From positions 60,473 through 124,472 of the forward strand of contig NZ_JAMXOC010000006.1 of assembly GCF_024721265.1 (NCBI RefSeq): a stretch of DNA of 64,000 bases. Reading direction: 5' to 3'. Made by a program: the position numbers and the translations under genes. The stretch comes from Ohessyouella blattaphilus (GTDB lineage: Bacteria; Bacillota; Clostridia; Lachnospirales; Lachnospiraceae). Positions 8,085 through 16,974 of the stretch are shown here, piece after piece. The stretch's first letter is position 1. Each line of letters begins with the position of its first letter. Under the pieces are notes generated by a model. The model was not told the origin of the DNA and did not search any database. It was given only the letters and a program-made list of their open reading frames with translations.

Positions 8085-9377
8085 TTATACTTCTTTCTTC
8101 TGCTCTTCCACTAAAGTCGTCAACTCTCCCAAATAAGACAGAGAACCAAACGCCACAATCACGTCGTTCTCTCTGGCTTCGCTAAGGGCGCTGGCTAAAG
8201 CGGCTGCCACACTGGGTGCAGTTTTCACCTGGTCTGTATACTCCCTTACCGTTTGCGCTAGCGCTTCTGCTGGGAAGCCCCGATCACCTGGGGGTGTCAC
8301 CGTAATAATACTCTCTGCTAGGGAGTAGGTAGCGGCGATTATCTCTCGGTAATCCTTATCCTTTAGTACTCCCATTATATAAATAATCCGTTTGTTTGTA
8401 AAATAAAACTTAAGGGACGCCGCTAGCTCTTTGGCCGCTGCCTGGTTATGGGCGCCGTCGATAATCACTAAGGGATTATGGGCAATTGCGCTAAAGCGGC
8501 CTGGCCAAGCTGTCCGTACTAACCCTTCTCTAAGCGCCTCATCACTCACCTTAATCCCTTGCTCCCTTAAGACGAGGATGCTTCTAAGAGCCGTGGCGCC
8601 ATTGGTGATTTGGTACGCTCCGCCTAGCTGAATCTCTAGCTCCTGATAGCCCCCGTAGCTAAAGCGTTGGACGCTAGGGCCATAGGTAATCGCCGTCATC
8701 TCTTCCTCATCCACAAAGGTAAGAAACGCTCCTTTTTCTTTGGCCACACGTTCTAGTACCTTTCTTGCCTCAGGTTCCTGAGGCCCGCAGACAACAGGGC
8801 AGCCCTCTTTAATAATGCCGGCCTTCTTTTCACTGATGGCCGTTAACGTCTGACCGAGAAAGTCCGTGTGGTCCCTACTAATCGGCGTAATCACCGAAAG
8901 TAACGGCCTGCTAATCACATTGGTGGCATCTAAGTCGCCGCCGAGACCCGTTTCGATAACGGCAAAGTCACAGTGCTCTTCCTTAAAATAGAGAAAAGCT
9001 ATCGCCGTCTCTACCTCAAAGATCGTCGGTAGGGGTAACCCTTTTTGCTCTAGTCTTAGAAAAGCTGCTTGAACCTGAATGATTAAGGGGAGCAAGCGCT
9101 CCTGGCTAATCTGAACGCCGTCTATCTGAAAACGCTCCCGGTACGAAAAAACGGTGGGGGAAACGTACCGCCCCACCTGATATCCTGTTGTTGTTAAAAT
9201 GGTGCTGATAAAAGCTAAGGTCGAGCCCTTGCCATTGGTACCAGCAATATGAATGCAGGGCGTATCCGCCTCTGGGTTTTCCAGCTCAAAAAGCAAGCTT
9301 TTGATACTTGAAAGCCCAAGGACGCTCCCTGATTTGGCAATCCCTTCAAGAAATGCCATTCCTTCTTGGTAATTCAT
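8085..9377 (-). CDS. folC: folylpolyglutamate synthase / dihydrofolate synthase
   Basis: 430 residues. Mur-ligase type motifs are visible: the P-loop AGTNGKGST near residue 45, ETGLGGDLDATN, and the C-terminal domain with IDGAHNQAAAK. It adds glutamate to dihydropteroate and then to folates. It heads the biosynthetic part of the folate operon and begins four bases after the nuclease-like gene stops. Confidence 0.94.
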   Translation of the reverse strand: MNYQEGMAFLEGIAKSGSVLGLSSIKSLLFELENPEADTPCIHIAGTNGKGSTLAFISTILTTTGYQVGRYVSPTVFSYRERFQIDGVQISQERLLPLIIQVQAAFLRLEQKGLPLPTIFEVETAIAFLYFKEEHCDFAVIETGLGGDLDATNVISRPLLSVITPISRDHTDFLGQTLTAISEKKAGIIKEGCPVVCGPQEPEARKVLERVAKEKGAFLTFVDEEEMTAITYGPSVQRFSYGGYQELEIQLGGAYQITNGATALRSILVLREQGIKVSDEALREGLVRTAWPGRFSAIAHNPLVIIDGAHNQAAAKELAASLKFYFTNKRIIYIMGVLKDKDYREIIAATYSLAESIITVTPPGDRGFPAEALAQTVREYTDQVKTAPSVAAALASALSEARENDVIVAFGSLSYLGELTTLVEEQKKEV

Positions 9378-9381
9378 GTTC

Positions 9382-10458
9382 TTAATCCTCTATTAGTTTT
9401 ACAGTTAAGCGAACGGGGCTGTGATCGGCATGCATAAAACCGTAGTCAAGGGTCGCAAGCTCTAACACCTCCACCTCATCGGAAACGATGAAGCCGTCGA
9501 TAACCGCTTTTTGTGTCATCTTAGTAAGGGGCGTATCGTTTAGTCTACTGGTCGGTTTATCTCCGTCCATTAAGAGACGAAAGCCCTCAGGAATACTGGC
9601 TTCATCAAACATCCCTGGAGTCCACTTATCTTCATCGATCGTCGGGTATTTTTCTAGCCAGGCAGGTGTTGTCTGGTTGAAATCACCACCGGCAATGACG
9701 TAATTCCCTAGTCCTCGTTCTTCTTCTAAACGCTTCATCAAAATCTCGGTTTGGGCCGCTTTCCCTTCCCCGCTATCATAAGCCTCTAGATGAAGGTTAA
9801 GCACCACTAGCTCTTTATCACTTCCAGCAATCGGCAGGCGTGTCTCTAATAAACAGCGCTTTAAATTCGCCATGCGCACCGGCCACTTAAAAGGCACAGG
9901 CAGGGCAATCCGCGTAGCTTCTGTTACCTTTTTATCCGTAAGGGTAACCAGACCACTTTTTACTTTCCCGATAGTCGGCAGGGGAAAAGGCACGTATTCA
10001 CAATTGAAATTGTACGCAAAATAAGAATTGTACGCTAGCGCTTCTTGAAGTTCTAAGCGCTGGTCGTGATGATAGGAACGCTTGGAATCAAGATCCACCT
10101 CTTGGAGCAGATAGATGTCGGCGGGATTCTCCTTTAACTCACTCATAATCCCTTCTATATTTTTTTGAACCACCCCTTCTTCGTCTGGACGCACCTTGCT
10201 ACCGCCATCCATAAAGAAATCCTCTTCGGCACTAAGGCATCCATAACCAATATTGTAGGAAAGAAGGGTAAGGGAGCTTTCTAACTCCACTGCTGTTGGC
10301 GAAACCTCTTCCGAAACCAAGGCTGCTTCTCGGGCTTCCGGGCGATATTCCTTAACCGAAAGATAGCCTAAAAGACCAATCACTGCTAAAAGTAATACCC
10401 CCACTACAATTCCTATTCCTTTTGCTATTTTTTTAATATTTTTCTTCATGAGTTCCAT
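9382..10458 (-). CDS. endonuclease/exonuclease/phosphatase family protein, membrane-anchored
   Basis: 358 residues from ATG 10458, where AGAAGG precedes the start by four bases; ATG 10449 is also possible, and a GTG at 10506 has no ribosome site. One N-terminal membrane helix (IGIVVGVLLLAVIGLLGY) places the rest outside the cell. The EEP fold is shown by LLSYNIGYGC, the metal ligand in LLQEVDLDS, GGDFNQ, and the final HADHSPV. The family cleaves phosphodiesters in DNA, lipids or sugars; substrate unknown. It is the first gene before folC, a connection that may only be transcriptional. Confidence 0.82.
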   Translation of the reverse strand: MELMKKNIKKIAKGIGIVVGVLLLAVIGLLGYLSVKEYRPEAREAALVSEEVSPTAVELESSLTLLSYNIGYGCLSAEEDFFMDGGSKVRPDEEGVVQKNIEGIMSELKENPADIYLLQEVDLDSKRSYHHDQRLELQEALAYNSYFAYNFNCEYVPFPLPTIGKVKSGLVTLTDKKVTEATRIALPVPFKWPVRMANLKRCLLETRLPIAGSDKELVVLNLHLEAYDSGEGKAAQTEILMKRLEEERGLGNYVIAGGDFNQTTPAWLEKYPTIDEDKWTPGMFDEASIPEGFRLLMDGDKPTSRLNDTPLTKMTQKAVIDGFIVSDEVEVLELATLDYGFMHADHSPVRLTVKLIED

Positions 10459-10492
10459 TATACCTTCTCTTGCTCTTTTTTGAAATAGCGGT

Positions 10493-10521
10493 TTGACGAC
10501 AGACACGTAATTCAGTATGAT
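10493..10521 (+). promoter_or_regulatory. promoter of the CPBP protease gene
   Basis: TTGACG (10493-10498), a 17-base spacer, and TATGAT (10516-10521). The predicted start, about 10528, lies directly before the inverted repeat at 10533-10556. Confidence 0.7.
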
Positions 10522-10532
10522 AAGAGTAACTA

Positions 10533-10556
10533 TTCAGGACAGTGGTCTGTCCTGAA
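10533..10556. promoter_or_regulatory. 24-bp inverted repeat, likely operator
   Basis: TTCAGGACAG and CTGTCCTGAA form a perfect 10-bp inverted repeat around TGGT. There is no U-run on either side, so it is not a terminator. It sits at about +5 to +28 of the protease transcript and between two divergent genes, as expected for a TetR-like operator. Confidence 0.6.
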
Positions 10557-10585
10557 ATATCAACAAACGAAACGAGGACTTTCAG

Positions 10586-11512
10586 ATGAAAAAAAGAGCC
10601 TTTAGCACCATCGGCATTGCCCTTTTAGTGGCCACTTTAGCTTTGCAGGGTTTTGCGGGAACGGTAACCGCTATCATCGCCTTTATCACTACCCTTAATA
10701 GCAGCGGTGGTGATGTGATGAATGCCACCTTAGAAATAACCATGAAACTAAATACCCTGCTCTCTGTTTTAGGTGAGTGTATTGCTCTTTTAATCTTTCG
10801 CGTAATGACTAAGGGTGTCATTGGCGTGACTGCACCAAAGAAAAAAATGTCCACTAGAAGTCTCTATCTGCTAGGTGTTGCTTGCTACGGAACCTCCATT
10901 CTTCTAGCTACCTTCGGCGGCGCCTTAAACCAATTTCTCCAAAAACTATTGAAAGGCTCTGAAGCAGTAGGCGAGACAACTCAGATTGTAAGTACCATGC
11001 TTGACAAAACTCCGCTTTTTCTAACCATCCTAACTGTAGGCATTCTCGGGCCCGTAATCGAAGAATTACTTTTTCGTAAAGCCTTAATTGACAAACTTAG
11101 ACCCTTTGGCTATACCACGTCTATTCTTCTAAGCGGACTCCTATTTGGTGCGTTTCATATGAATTTTGAGCAATTTTTTTATGCGGCCTTTATCGGCGTC
11201 CTCTTAGGGGCTATTTATTATAAAACTGGAGATATCAAGTATTCCATTATCATTCATATCGTTTTTAATTCATTTAATATTTTCGTATCCCAAGCAGCAA
11301 CACTTAATGAGACCGCCGTTACTATCATTCAAAATGTTTTCGTTTTAATCGGGCTCCTATTCTTTCTTATTATGGGGATTAAGTATCTCCGCCAGCGCCC
11401 GCAAGAAGAATCTGTTCCCGTAACCAAAAAAGAAATATTTATAAACGGCGGCATGCTCGCCTATCTGATCTGCTGTCTTCTCGGCATGATTGGTACGGGA
11501 TTAATTTTATAA
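10586..11512 (+). CDS. CPBP family intramembrane metalloprotease
   Basis: 308 residues, mostly hydrophobic, with about eight membrane segments. The Abi/CAAX protease motifs are all present in order: EELLFR (EExxxR), FGAFH (FxxxH) and HIVFN (HxxxN), which supply the metal and catalytic residues inside the membrane. Known relatives process prenylated proteins or peptides, or give bacteriocin self-immunity; no bacteriocin gene is visible here. It is followed after 12 bases by the Pr6Pr gene, so the two form an operon. Confidence 0.9.
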   Translation: MKKRAFSTIGIALLVATLALQGFAGTVTAIIAFITTLNSSGGDVMNATLEITMKLNTLLSVLGECIALLIFRVMTKGVIGVTAPKKKMSTRSLYLLGVACYGTSILLATFGGALNQFLQKLLKGSEAVGETTQIVSTMLDKTPLFLTILTVGILGPVIEELLFRKALIDKLRPFGYTTSILLSGLLFGAFHMNFEQFFYAAFIGVLLGAIYYKTGDIKYSIIIHIVFNSFNIFVSQAATLNETAVTIIQNVFVLIGLLFFLIMGIKYLRQRPQEESVPVTKKEIFINGGMLAYLICCLLGMIGTGLIL

Positions 11513-11524
11513 GGGGTTTTACAC

Positions 11525-12217
11525 ATGAAGATCAGACTGGCATTAGTCTATCGGGGAGTGGGTCTACTTTTAGCAACCTTGGCCCTTATTAGCAACATGA
11601 TTGTTCCAAACTTAAAGTTCATACTTTCTAGATTTATGTATTATACGATTCAGAGCAATATTCTCGCTTTCGTATTATTTGCTTTGCTCTTTTTTCGCTC
11701 CGTCTACGAATTCGGCAAGAAAGAGCGCGTTGGTCGAACTGACTTCTTTACCGGTTTTCAGTTTATCTGTGTCATCAATCTCCTCCTAACCTTCTGTGTT
11801 TACTGGATGATCCTGCTTCCCGATAAATTTACCATGGGATATGGCTCTGTCACTCTTTCTTTCCGTAATCTCTCGGTTCACCTAATCGTGCCCCTTCTCT
11901 GTCTTATTGACTACTTTGCCTTTTCTAATCCTGGAAAGCTCAAGTACAAAAGTATCTGGGGCGCCCTTATCTATCCTACTTTCTACATCATCCTAGTAGC
12001 GATTATGGCCCGTAGCGGTTTCGTCTTCCGCTTGTCAAAAAAAGACGGCCAACCCGTTCGCTATCCTTACTCTTTTCTCGATTTCGATCGCTACGGTAAG
12101 AACGTCTTTCTCTCTATCGCTATCCTCGCCCTATTAATCCTCATCTTCGCCCACATCCTTTACGGGATCGACTATCGGCGCACAAAGCGTACAAACCACA
12201 CAAAACAAACTAATTGA
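11525..12217 (+). CDS. Pr6Pr family membrane protein (FAR-17a/AIG1-like)
   Basis: 230 residues with about six membrane helices. Length, helix pattern and the polar motifs (QSNILA in the second helix region, SVHLIVPLL, and PYSFLDFDRYGKN before the last helix) match the bacterial Pr6Pr/AIG1-like family. Animal relatives hydrolyse fatty-acid esters of hydroxy fatty acids; the bacterial function is not established. A ribosome site (AAGGGG) precedes the start. Co-transcribed with the CPBP protease. Confidence 0.7.
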   Translation: MKIRLALVYRGVGLLLATLALISNMIVPNLKFILSRFMYYTIQSNILAFVLFALLFFRSVYEFGKKERVGRTDFFTGFQFICVINLLLTFCVYWMILLPDKFTMGYGSVTLSFRNLSVHLIVPLLCLIDYFAFSNPGKLKYKSIWGALIYPTFYIILVAIMARSGFVFRLSKKDGQPVRYPYSFLDFDRYGKNVFLSIAILALLILIFAHILYGIDYRRTKRTNHTKQTN

Positions 12218-12243
12218 CCACTCTATTCCCTTCATGATAAAAT
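12214..12243 (+). promoter_or_regulatory. promoter of the TIM-barrel/YqeG/VanW operon
   Basis: TTGACC (12214-12219), an 18-base spacer, and TAAAAT (12238-12243) preceded by an extended TGA. It overlaps the stop of the Pr6Pr gene. Confidence 0.6.
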
Positions 12244-12298
12244 ATCTTGCAACTGTTTATAAGCAAAGGAATAACATACCTTGGAGGGATTTACCCGT

Positions 12299-12988
12299 AT
12301 GAACGAGCACACTCAATTGATTGTCATGCTAACACATCATGATCAGACCGTAAAAAACGCCTACGAAATTTTCGACAACTGCAAAGATTCTAAAGCAAAA
12401 TTTTGGGGGTTTAAAGATTCAGGAATACCGCTTGACGAAATGAAAGCTTTATATGCCTACATGAAAGCCTGCGGTAAAACTACCGTTCTTGAAGTAGTTG
12501 AATATACGGAGGCGGAAGGGTTAGCAGGTGCGCAGATGGCGCTAGATTGTGGTGTTGACATCCTAATGGGCACTATTTTCTCCGATTCTATTCATAAATT
12601 CTGTCAAGAAAACAACCTGAAATATATGCCTTTTGTCGGCACTGTCACGGAACGCCCGTCCGTTCTAAATGGCTCTGCTAAAGAGATGATTGCCGAGGCC
12701 AACTGTTATCTAGAAAAAGGAGTCTATGGCATTGATCTTCTAGGCTATCGCCATACCGGTGACGCTTCTGCCATTATAAAAGAATTCGTCACCACCGTAA
12801 ATGCCCCTGTCTGTGTGGCTGGCGATGTAAATAGCTATCAAAGAATAGATGAGGTAAAGGACTTTGGCGCAGCGGCTTTTACCATTGGCAGTGCCTTCTT
12901 TGAAAACAAATTTGAAGGTTCTTTCAAAGAACAAGTCAATAAAGTCTGTCAATACATAAATTGTCTTGAAGGAGTGTCTCATGTTTAA
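12299..12988 (+). CDS. TIM-barrel-like protein of unknown function
   Basis: 229 residues from ATG 12299, with GGAGG 11 bases upstream; a TTG six codons earlier has no support. The alternating pattern ends in features typical of a (beta/alpha)8 barrel with a phosphate site: VLEVVEYTEAEG, GVDILMGT, PFVGTV, APVCVAGDVNS, and the final AAAFTIGSAFFE. I do not recognise a specific enzyme. It could be a small-molecule aldolase or a phosphoribosyl-handling enzyme. It is the first gene of a three-gene operon, overlapping yqeG by eight bases. Confidence 0.7.
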   Translation: MNEHTQLIVMLTHHDQTVKNAYEIFDNCKDSKAKFWGFKDSGIPLDEMKALYAYMKACGKTTVLEVVEYTEAEGLAGAQMALDCGVDILMGTIFSDSIHKFCQENNLKYMPFVGTVTERPSVLNGSAKEMIAEANCYLEKGVYGIDLLGYRHTGDASAIIKEFVTTVNAPVCVAGDVNSYQRIDEVKDFGAAAFTIGSAFFENKFEGSFKEQVNKVCQYINCLEGVSHV

Positions 12989-13523
12989 AGTTCTTTATCC
13001 TTACGAATATGCTGATAGTGTCTTCGCGATTGATTATCACGCCCTATTGTCTAAAGGCTATAAAGGGATCATCTTCGATATTGACAACACCCTCGCACAC
13101 CACGGTGAAGATCCCACCGAAGAAGTGGATAATCTTTTTGTCGAGCTTCATAACCTAGGCTTAAAAACCTTGCTATTATCCAATAATTGCAAAGAGCGAA
13201 TCCTAAGCTTTATGCGTAATATTGATACTTTATACATCGATGAAGCAGACAAACCCAATGTCGCTAGCTACTATAAAGCTCTCGATATACTGGGACTAAG
13301 TAAAGATGAGGTGGTCTTTGTCGGCGACCAAGTCTTCACAGATATCTACGGTGCTAATAAGTGCGGAATCCCCAGTATTCTTGTCAAATATATGCGTTAT
13401 GATTCCGAAACGAAAATCGGAATTAGAAGAAGGCTTGAAAAGGTTATTCTTTGGTTTTATGGCTTTAGCAGACGTTACCAACATCGACTGGGGTCTATCT
13501 GTAAAAAGGAGGCAAGTAACTAA
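12981..13523 (+). CDS. YqeG family HAD IIIA-type phosphatase
   Basis: 180 residues from ATG 12981, which has GAAGGAG six bases upstream. HAD motifs are FDIDNTLAHHG (motif I, two Asp), LLSNN (motif II), and VFVGDQVFTDIYGAN (motif IV). It resembles YqeG and the mitochondrial phosphatidylglycerophosphatase GEP4. In Bacillus, yqeG sits beside yqeH and aroD; here its partners are a TIM-barrel protein and VanW. It overlaps vanW by one base (TAATG). Confidence 0.88.
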   Translation: MFKVLYPYEYADSVFAIDYHALLSKGYKGIIFDIDNTLAHHGEDPTEEVDNLFVELHNLGLKTLLLSNNCKERILSFMRNIDTLYIDEADKPNVASYYKALDILGLSKDEVVFVGDQVFTDIYGANKCGIPSILVKYMRYDSETKIGIRRRLEKVILWFYGFSRRYQHRLGSICKKEASN

Positions 13524-14353
13524 TGTTCTGGAACAAAGATTTACTTTTTTGCGATATAAATCCTACTTGCTACGCTATTTCTGTACAGAAAGAAATTTGT
13601 AAGCGGCACCTCCAAGACTTAATGAGCCACGATAAGATTGCCAAAGAAAAACAAAACGAAGTCTTGCCAAATCTTATCTCTAGCCATCAATCAAATATGA
13701 TTAAAAGAGCACCTGGTGTAGAGTTGCTCTCGCAGACGAATAAAGCTTTTAATATTAATTTGGCCAGTGAAAAAATCAATGGCATTGTTATTCACCCAGG
13801 TGAAGTCTTCTCCTTTTGGAAGACAGTTGGTAAGGCTAGCAAGCGAAAAGGATATAAAGAGGGCCGAATTATGCACCGTAATAATCTAGTTACAGGCATT
13901 GGCGGTGGTCTCTGCAATCTCGGTAACACCATTCACCTTTTGCTCCTTCATAGTCCTTTAGATGTTACCGAATTCCACAACCATTCAGACGCTCTTGCTC
14001 CTGACGAAGGGGAACGCATCCCCTTTAGTGCCGGCACCTCCGTCAGCTACAATAGTCAAGACTACCGCTTCAAAAACAATACCACCCAGGACATTCAACT
14101 CCGGCTGTGGTGTGAAGGCGAAATGCTCTTGGCCGAATTAAGAAGTGACACGGAATTCCCTTGGACGTACCGCATCGTCGAGGAAGACCACCACTTCACA
14201 AAAGAAGGAACGAAGTACTACCGGGTCTCCAAAATCTTTAAAGAGACCCTCGATCGACAAACTGGAAATATCCTAGCTAAAGATTTGGTCTGGGACAACC
14301 ATTCCGAAGTAATGTACGACTACGATTTGATTCCCCGCGAACTTATCCACTAA
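13523..14353 (+). CDS. VanW family protein
   Basis: 276 residues. The VanW domain spans about residues 65-200: a basic start (NMIKRAPG), NLASEKINGIVIHPGEVFSFWKTVG split across the core, GGGLCNLGNTIH and HNHSD. Members occur in some vancomycin-resistance clusters, but most are chromosomal and of unknown function, with a suspected role at the cell envelope. No van resistance genes are nearby. The start is coupled to yqeG by TAATG, with AAAGGAGG ten bases upstream. A strong terminator follows. Confidence 0.85.
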   Translation: MFWNKDLLFCDINPTCYAISVQKEICKRHLQDLMSHDKIAKEKQNEVLPNLISSHQSNMIKRAPGVELLSQTNKAFNINLASEKINGIVIHPGEVFSFWKTVGKASKRKGYKEGRIMHRNNLVTGIGGGLCNLGNTIHLLLLHSPLDVTEFHNHSDALAPDEGERIPFSAGTSVSYNSQDYRFKNNTTQDIQLRLWCEGEMLLAELRSDTEFPWTYRIVEEDHHFTKEGTKYYRVSKIFKETLDRQTGNILAKDLVWDNHSEVMYDYDLIPRELIH

Positions 14354-14383
14354 AAAACCCGCCAGAAAACTGGCGGGTTTTTT
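14352..14383. terminator. bidirectional intrinsic terminator
   Basis: A perfect 14-bp stem (six A, then CCCGCCAG, against CTGGCGGG and six T) with an AAAA loop. The U-runs work in both directions, so it ends the VanW operon on the plus strand and the ABC importer operon on the minus strand. Confidence 0.93.
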
Positions 14384-14419
14384 CATTTTCTCTTTTCTAT
14401 CCTACACAAGGTGCGATGC

Positions 14420-15892
14420 TTACGATTTCGCTTCTGCTGCCTCAGCTTTCGCTGCCGCCTCTTTTCCTTTCATTAACTTAGACCAAGCATGCATGGCCAA
14501 AGAAAGAGCAATAACACCGTAAGCGACAAAGACTCGGAAGTATTCACCAATCATGGCATTGCCAAGTAATTGCTTACCAGCTACTGGTGAGAGGATGAAT
14601 AGGGTATGGAATAGTACTACACCTAAGACCGCTTGCTTGGCATTCGCCTGCTGTACCGAGGCGCCACCTACTAACAAAGCGGCAATGGCATACAGTCCCA
14701 CCTGTTGGTGCGAACCGTAGGTCGCCACGGTCCCGATATTCTGTAGTGAAATCAATTGGCCATAACTTGCGAGGACGGTAGACATAATCATTGCAATAAT
14801 TCTGACCCTGTCCACATTAATACCTGCCGAGTTGGCCACTGCTCGGTTCTGTCCGACCGTACGCATTTCCTGACCCAATTTTGTATTTAAGAACCAAGAG
14901 GTAAAAATCACCAAGCCCGCAATACACACATAAGTCATTACCGGTAGCTTAACTACCGAGAAGGCGCTAAATAGCGGGGGAATATACGTTGCTCCGTAAG
15001 CGAGAGCTGCAATTACGATCCCCATAATTTCTTTTTTCGGTAAACCTGCTTTTTTATCAATCGCCTTCATCTTAATGATTTTTATTACACTGACAATTAC
15101 TGCCACTAAAGCTCCTAGCTCAATCGCATTTAGAAGCAATAGTCTGTTGGTTCCTAGAAAACGCCCTACCACAGGGATGAAGGACAACGCATAAACAGCC
15201 GCCACTGGCACAAAAAACTTTAAAATTCTGCCAATCCCTAAGGGTTGCTTTTTAAGCAAACGATATAAGAGAATAAGTGCCGAAGCGACTAACCCACCCC
15301 AGAATAATACATCCAAGATGTTTATCATCGGTATATTATCAAGAGCATATTTAAGCCCTGCCTTATCTCCTAGCTTCATGGTATTCTTAACGCCCACGCC
15401 CGTAGAAATCATCAAGGTCTTATTGGCAATAGGAATAATACCACCAAGTACAAATAGGAAAAGCAACTGATACAGACCATCGGAAAAATAGCCTGCTACT
15501 AATCCACCAATCATCTCGGTGCCCTTCATGCTGTTAAAGAGACGACCGATTAAATAGCCAAAGAAGATCGCTAGAGGGGTGCAAATCACCACACATAGCA
15601 ACAGTCCTGGCAATCCTTTGACGCCCATTAATAAGACAAGAAAAATAGCAATCTGCGCGGAAGCCGCTCCGATGACAATCCCGAAGTTAAGCCCTAGACC
15701 CGCTACCACAGGAATCAAAAGACTTAATACCATAAAGGTATTACGACCGATTCTCGTAAACAGCTCAGGCAATAAGAAATTAAGCGTCGTGCCAGAGGCA
15801 AAATAGGCCCCGATACACAATACTATAAATAAAATCGTAACATTGTTATCTCTAAGGAGACTTCGCACATTTAACTTTTTCTTCGTATTCAT
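14420..15892 (-). CDS. ABC importer permease, BPD_transp_2 family
   Basis: 490 residues with about 12 hydrophobic segments, a sugar/nucleoside-type permease. The family motif appears near residue 345 as TVGQNRAVANSAGIN, where the usual form is G-N-x-x-A-A-x-x-x-G-I. It is longer than RbsC by a hydrophilic insert and an Ala/Glu-rich tail (AAAKAEAAEAKS). It pairs with the preceding permease, overlapping it by four bases (ATGA), and with the ATPase and DUF3798 binding protein upstream. Confidence 0.88.
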   Translation of the reverse strand: MNTKKKLNVRSLLRDNNVTILFIVLCIGAYFASGTTLNFLLPELFTRIGRNTFMVLSLLIPVVAGLGLNFGIVIGAASAQIAIFLVLLMGVKGLPGLLLCVVICTPLAIFFGYLIGRLFNSMKGTEMIGGLVAGYFSDGLYQLLFLFVLGGIIPIANKTLMISTGVGVKNTMKLGDKAGLKYALDNIPMINILDVLFWGGLVASALILLYRLLKKQPLGIGRILKFFVPVAAVYALSFIPVVGRFLGTNRLLLLNAIELGALVAVIVSVIKIIKMKAIDKKAGLPKKEIMGIVIAALAYGATYIPPLFSAFSVVKLPVMTYVCIAGLVIFTSWFLNTKLGQEMRTVGQNRAVANSAGINVDRVRIIAMIMSTVLASYGQLISLQNIGTVATYGSHQQVGLYAIAALLVGGASVQQANAKQAVLGVVLFHTLFILSPVAGKQLLGNAMIGEYFRVFVAYGVIALSLAMHAWSKLMKGKEAAAKAEAAEAKS

Positions 15893-16971
15893 CGTGTCCC
15901 CCCCTTTGATTTACTTAGTGCATACAGAATGATTCCGTTGGAAATAATGATTCTCAAGATTTCCGACAACTGTCCTTCCGGCAATAGCATGTTCGCTACC
16001 GGCAAAGCTACTGCTAGGATACCTTGGAATAAAAAGGTACCAATTAGCACGTTGATGATGGACGCGCGATTAATGGAAGCGCCACCGATTAAGACGGAGG
16101 CGACACAGGAGAATCCCATCATCTGTGTGGCGTTATAGAGCTGCAAGAAACCAAAACTCTGCGCATACATGACAATTCCGATACCACCAAGAGCAGTAGA
16201 TAGTGTGGTTCCTAAGATTCTCATCTTATCTACATTGATTCCGGCTGCCTTTGCATACACCGGATTTGCGCCTGCTGCTGACATCATGATTCCATTACGA
16301 CTTCTAAGAAATAGCCACACACAGAAACACGCTAAGAAGAAGATTAATAGCAGTCCTGTAGGGATGTAAATACCACCGATTTTGAATCCAAGAAAGTTAT
16401 TAAATACTTCTTTATAATCTGCTTCAAGACTGATGGTATTACGTAGACCATCACCTGCTAGGGGCCAAATAGAGGTTTTGCTTCTAAAAGGAAGAACTAG
16501 CCAAAGAATATTAAACAAGGCGACCACCGAAAAGCCAACGTAGGTAGAAACCGTCATCTCACTTCCTTTTACCCTGTTAAGAAGCATGCCGTAAAGAATG
16601 CCGAACACACTGGCAAAAATTAAGGCCAAAAGCAGCGCTACAAAGATCCCCATAAAAGCATCTAAAGTCGCATTGTGACTAAAGTTCTCAAAAAATCCTT
16701 TGTCACGCAATTCGATGGAAATCAACGCTCCTAGTAGACCTCCGGAAATACCGATGGTAACACCGAAGTTTGGACCAATACCACACTGGATACCAGGAAC
16801 CATGGCGAGTACGAGAATGCCATACATTCCCCAGCGCCTGATAACGTCACCTAAAAGAGCGGGGACGTTCATGTTCAATACCCCTGCCGTTATAATCAAG
16901 ACAAAGAAAAAGACTAAAATAATGATTCGCGGAAGCCCAAACTTGTCAATTGCTTTTTTTACTTGTGCCAT
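15889..16971 (-). CDS. ABC importer permease, BPD_transp_2 family
   Basis: 360 residues, the second membrane subunit of the importer. About nine hydrophobic segments and the coupling-loop motif SAAGANPVYAKAAGIN (near residue 235) are visible. It begins three bases after the ATPase stop and overlaps the next permease by four bases, so it is co-translated with both. Two unequal permeases plus one double ATPase is the arrangement of nucleoside-type (BMP family) importers. Confidence 0.9.
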   Translation of the reverse strand: MAQVKKAIDKFGLPRIIILVFFFVLIITAGVLNMNVPALLGDVIRRWGMYGILVLAMVPGIQCGIGPNFGVTIGISGGLLGALISIELRDKGFFENFSHNATLDAFMGIFVALLLALIFASVFGILYGMLLNRVKGSEMTVSTYVGFSVVALFNILWLVLPFRSKTSIWPLAGDGLRNTISLEADYKEVFNNFLGFKIGGIYIPTGLLLIFFLACFCVWLFLRSRNGIMMSAAGANPVYAKAAGINVDKMRILGTTLSTALGGIGIVMYAQSFGFLQLYNATQMMGFSCVASVLIGGASINRASIINVLIGTFLFQGILAVALPVANMLLPEGQLSEILRIIISNGIILYALSKSKGGTR

Positions 16972-16974
16972 GAC

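Noticed and set aside
13523..14353. Glycopeptide resistance locus, because of VanW
   Set aside because: No vanA/B/G ligase, vanH, vanX or vanRS genes are near; chromosomal VanW proteins are common without resistance.
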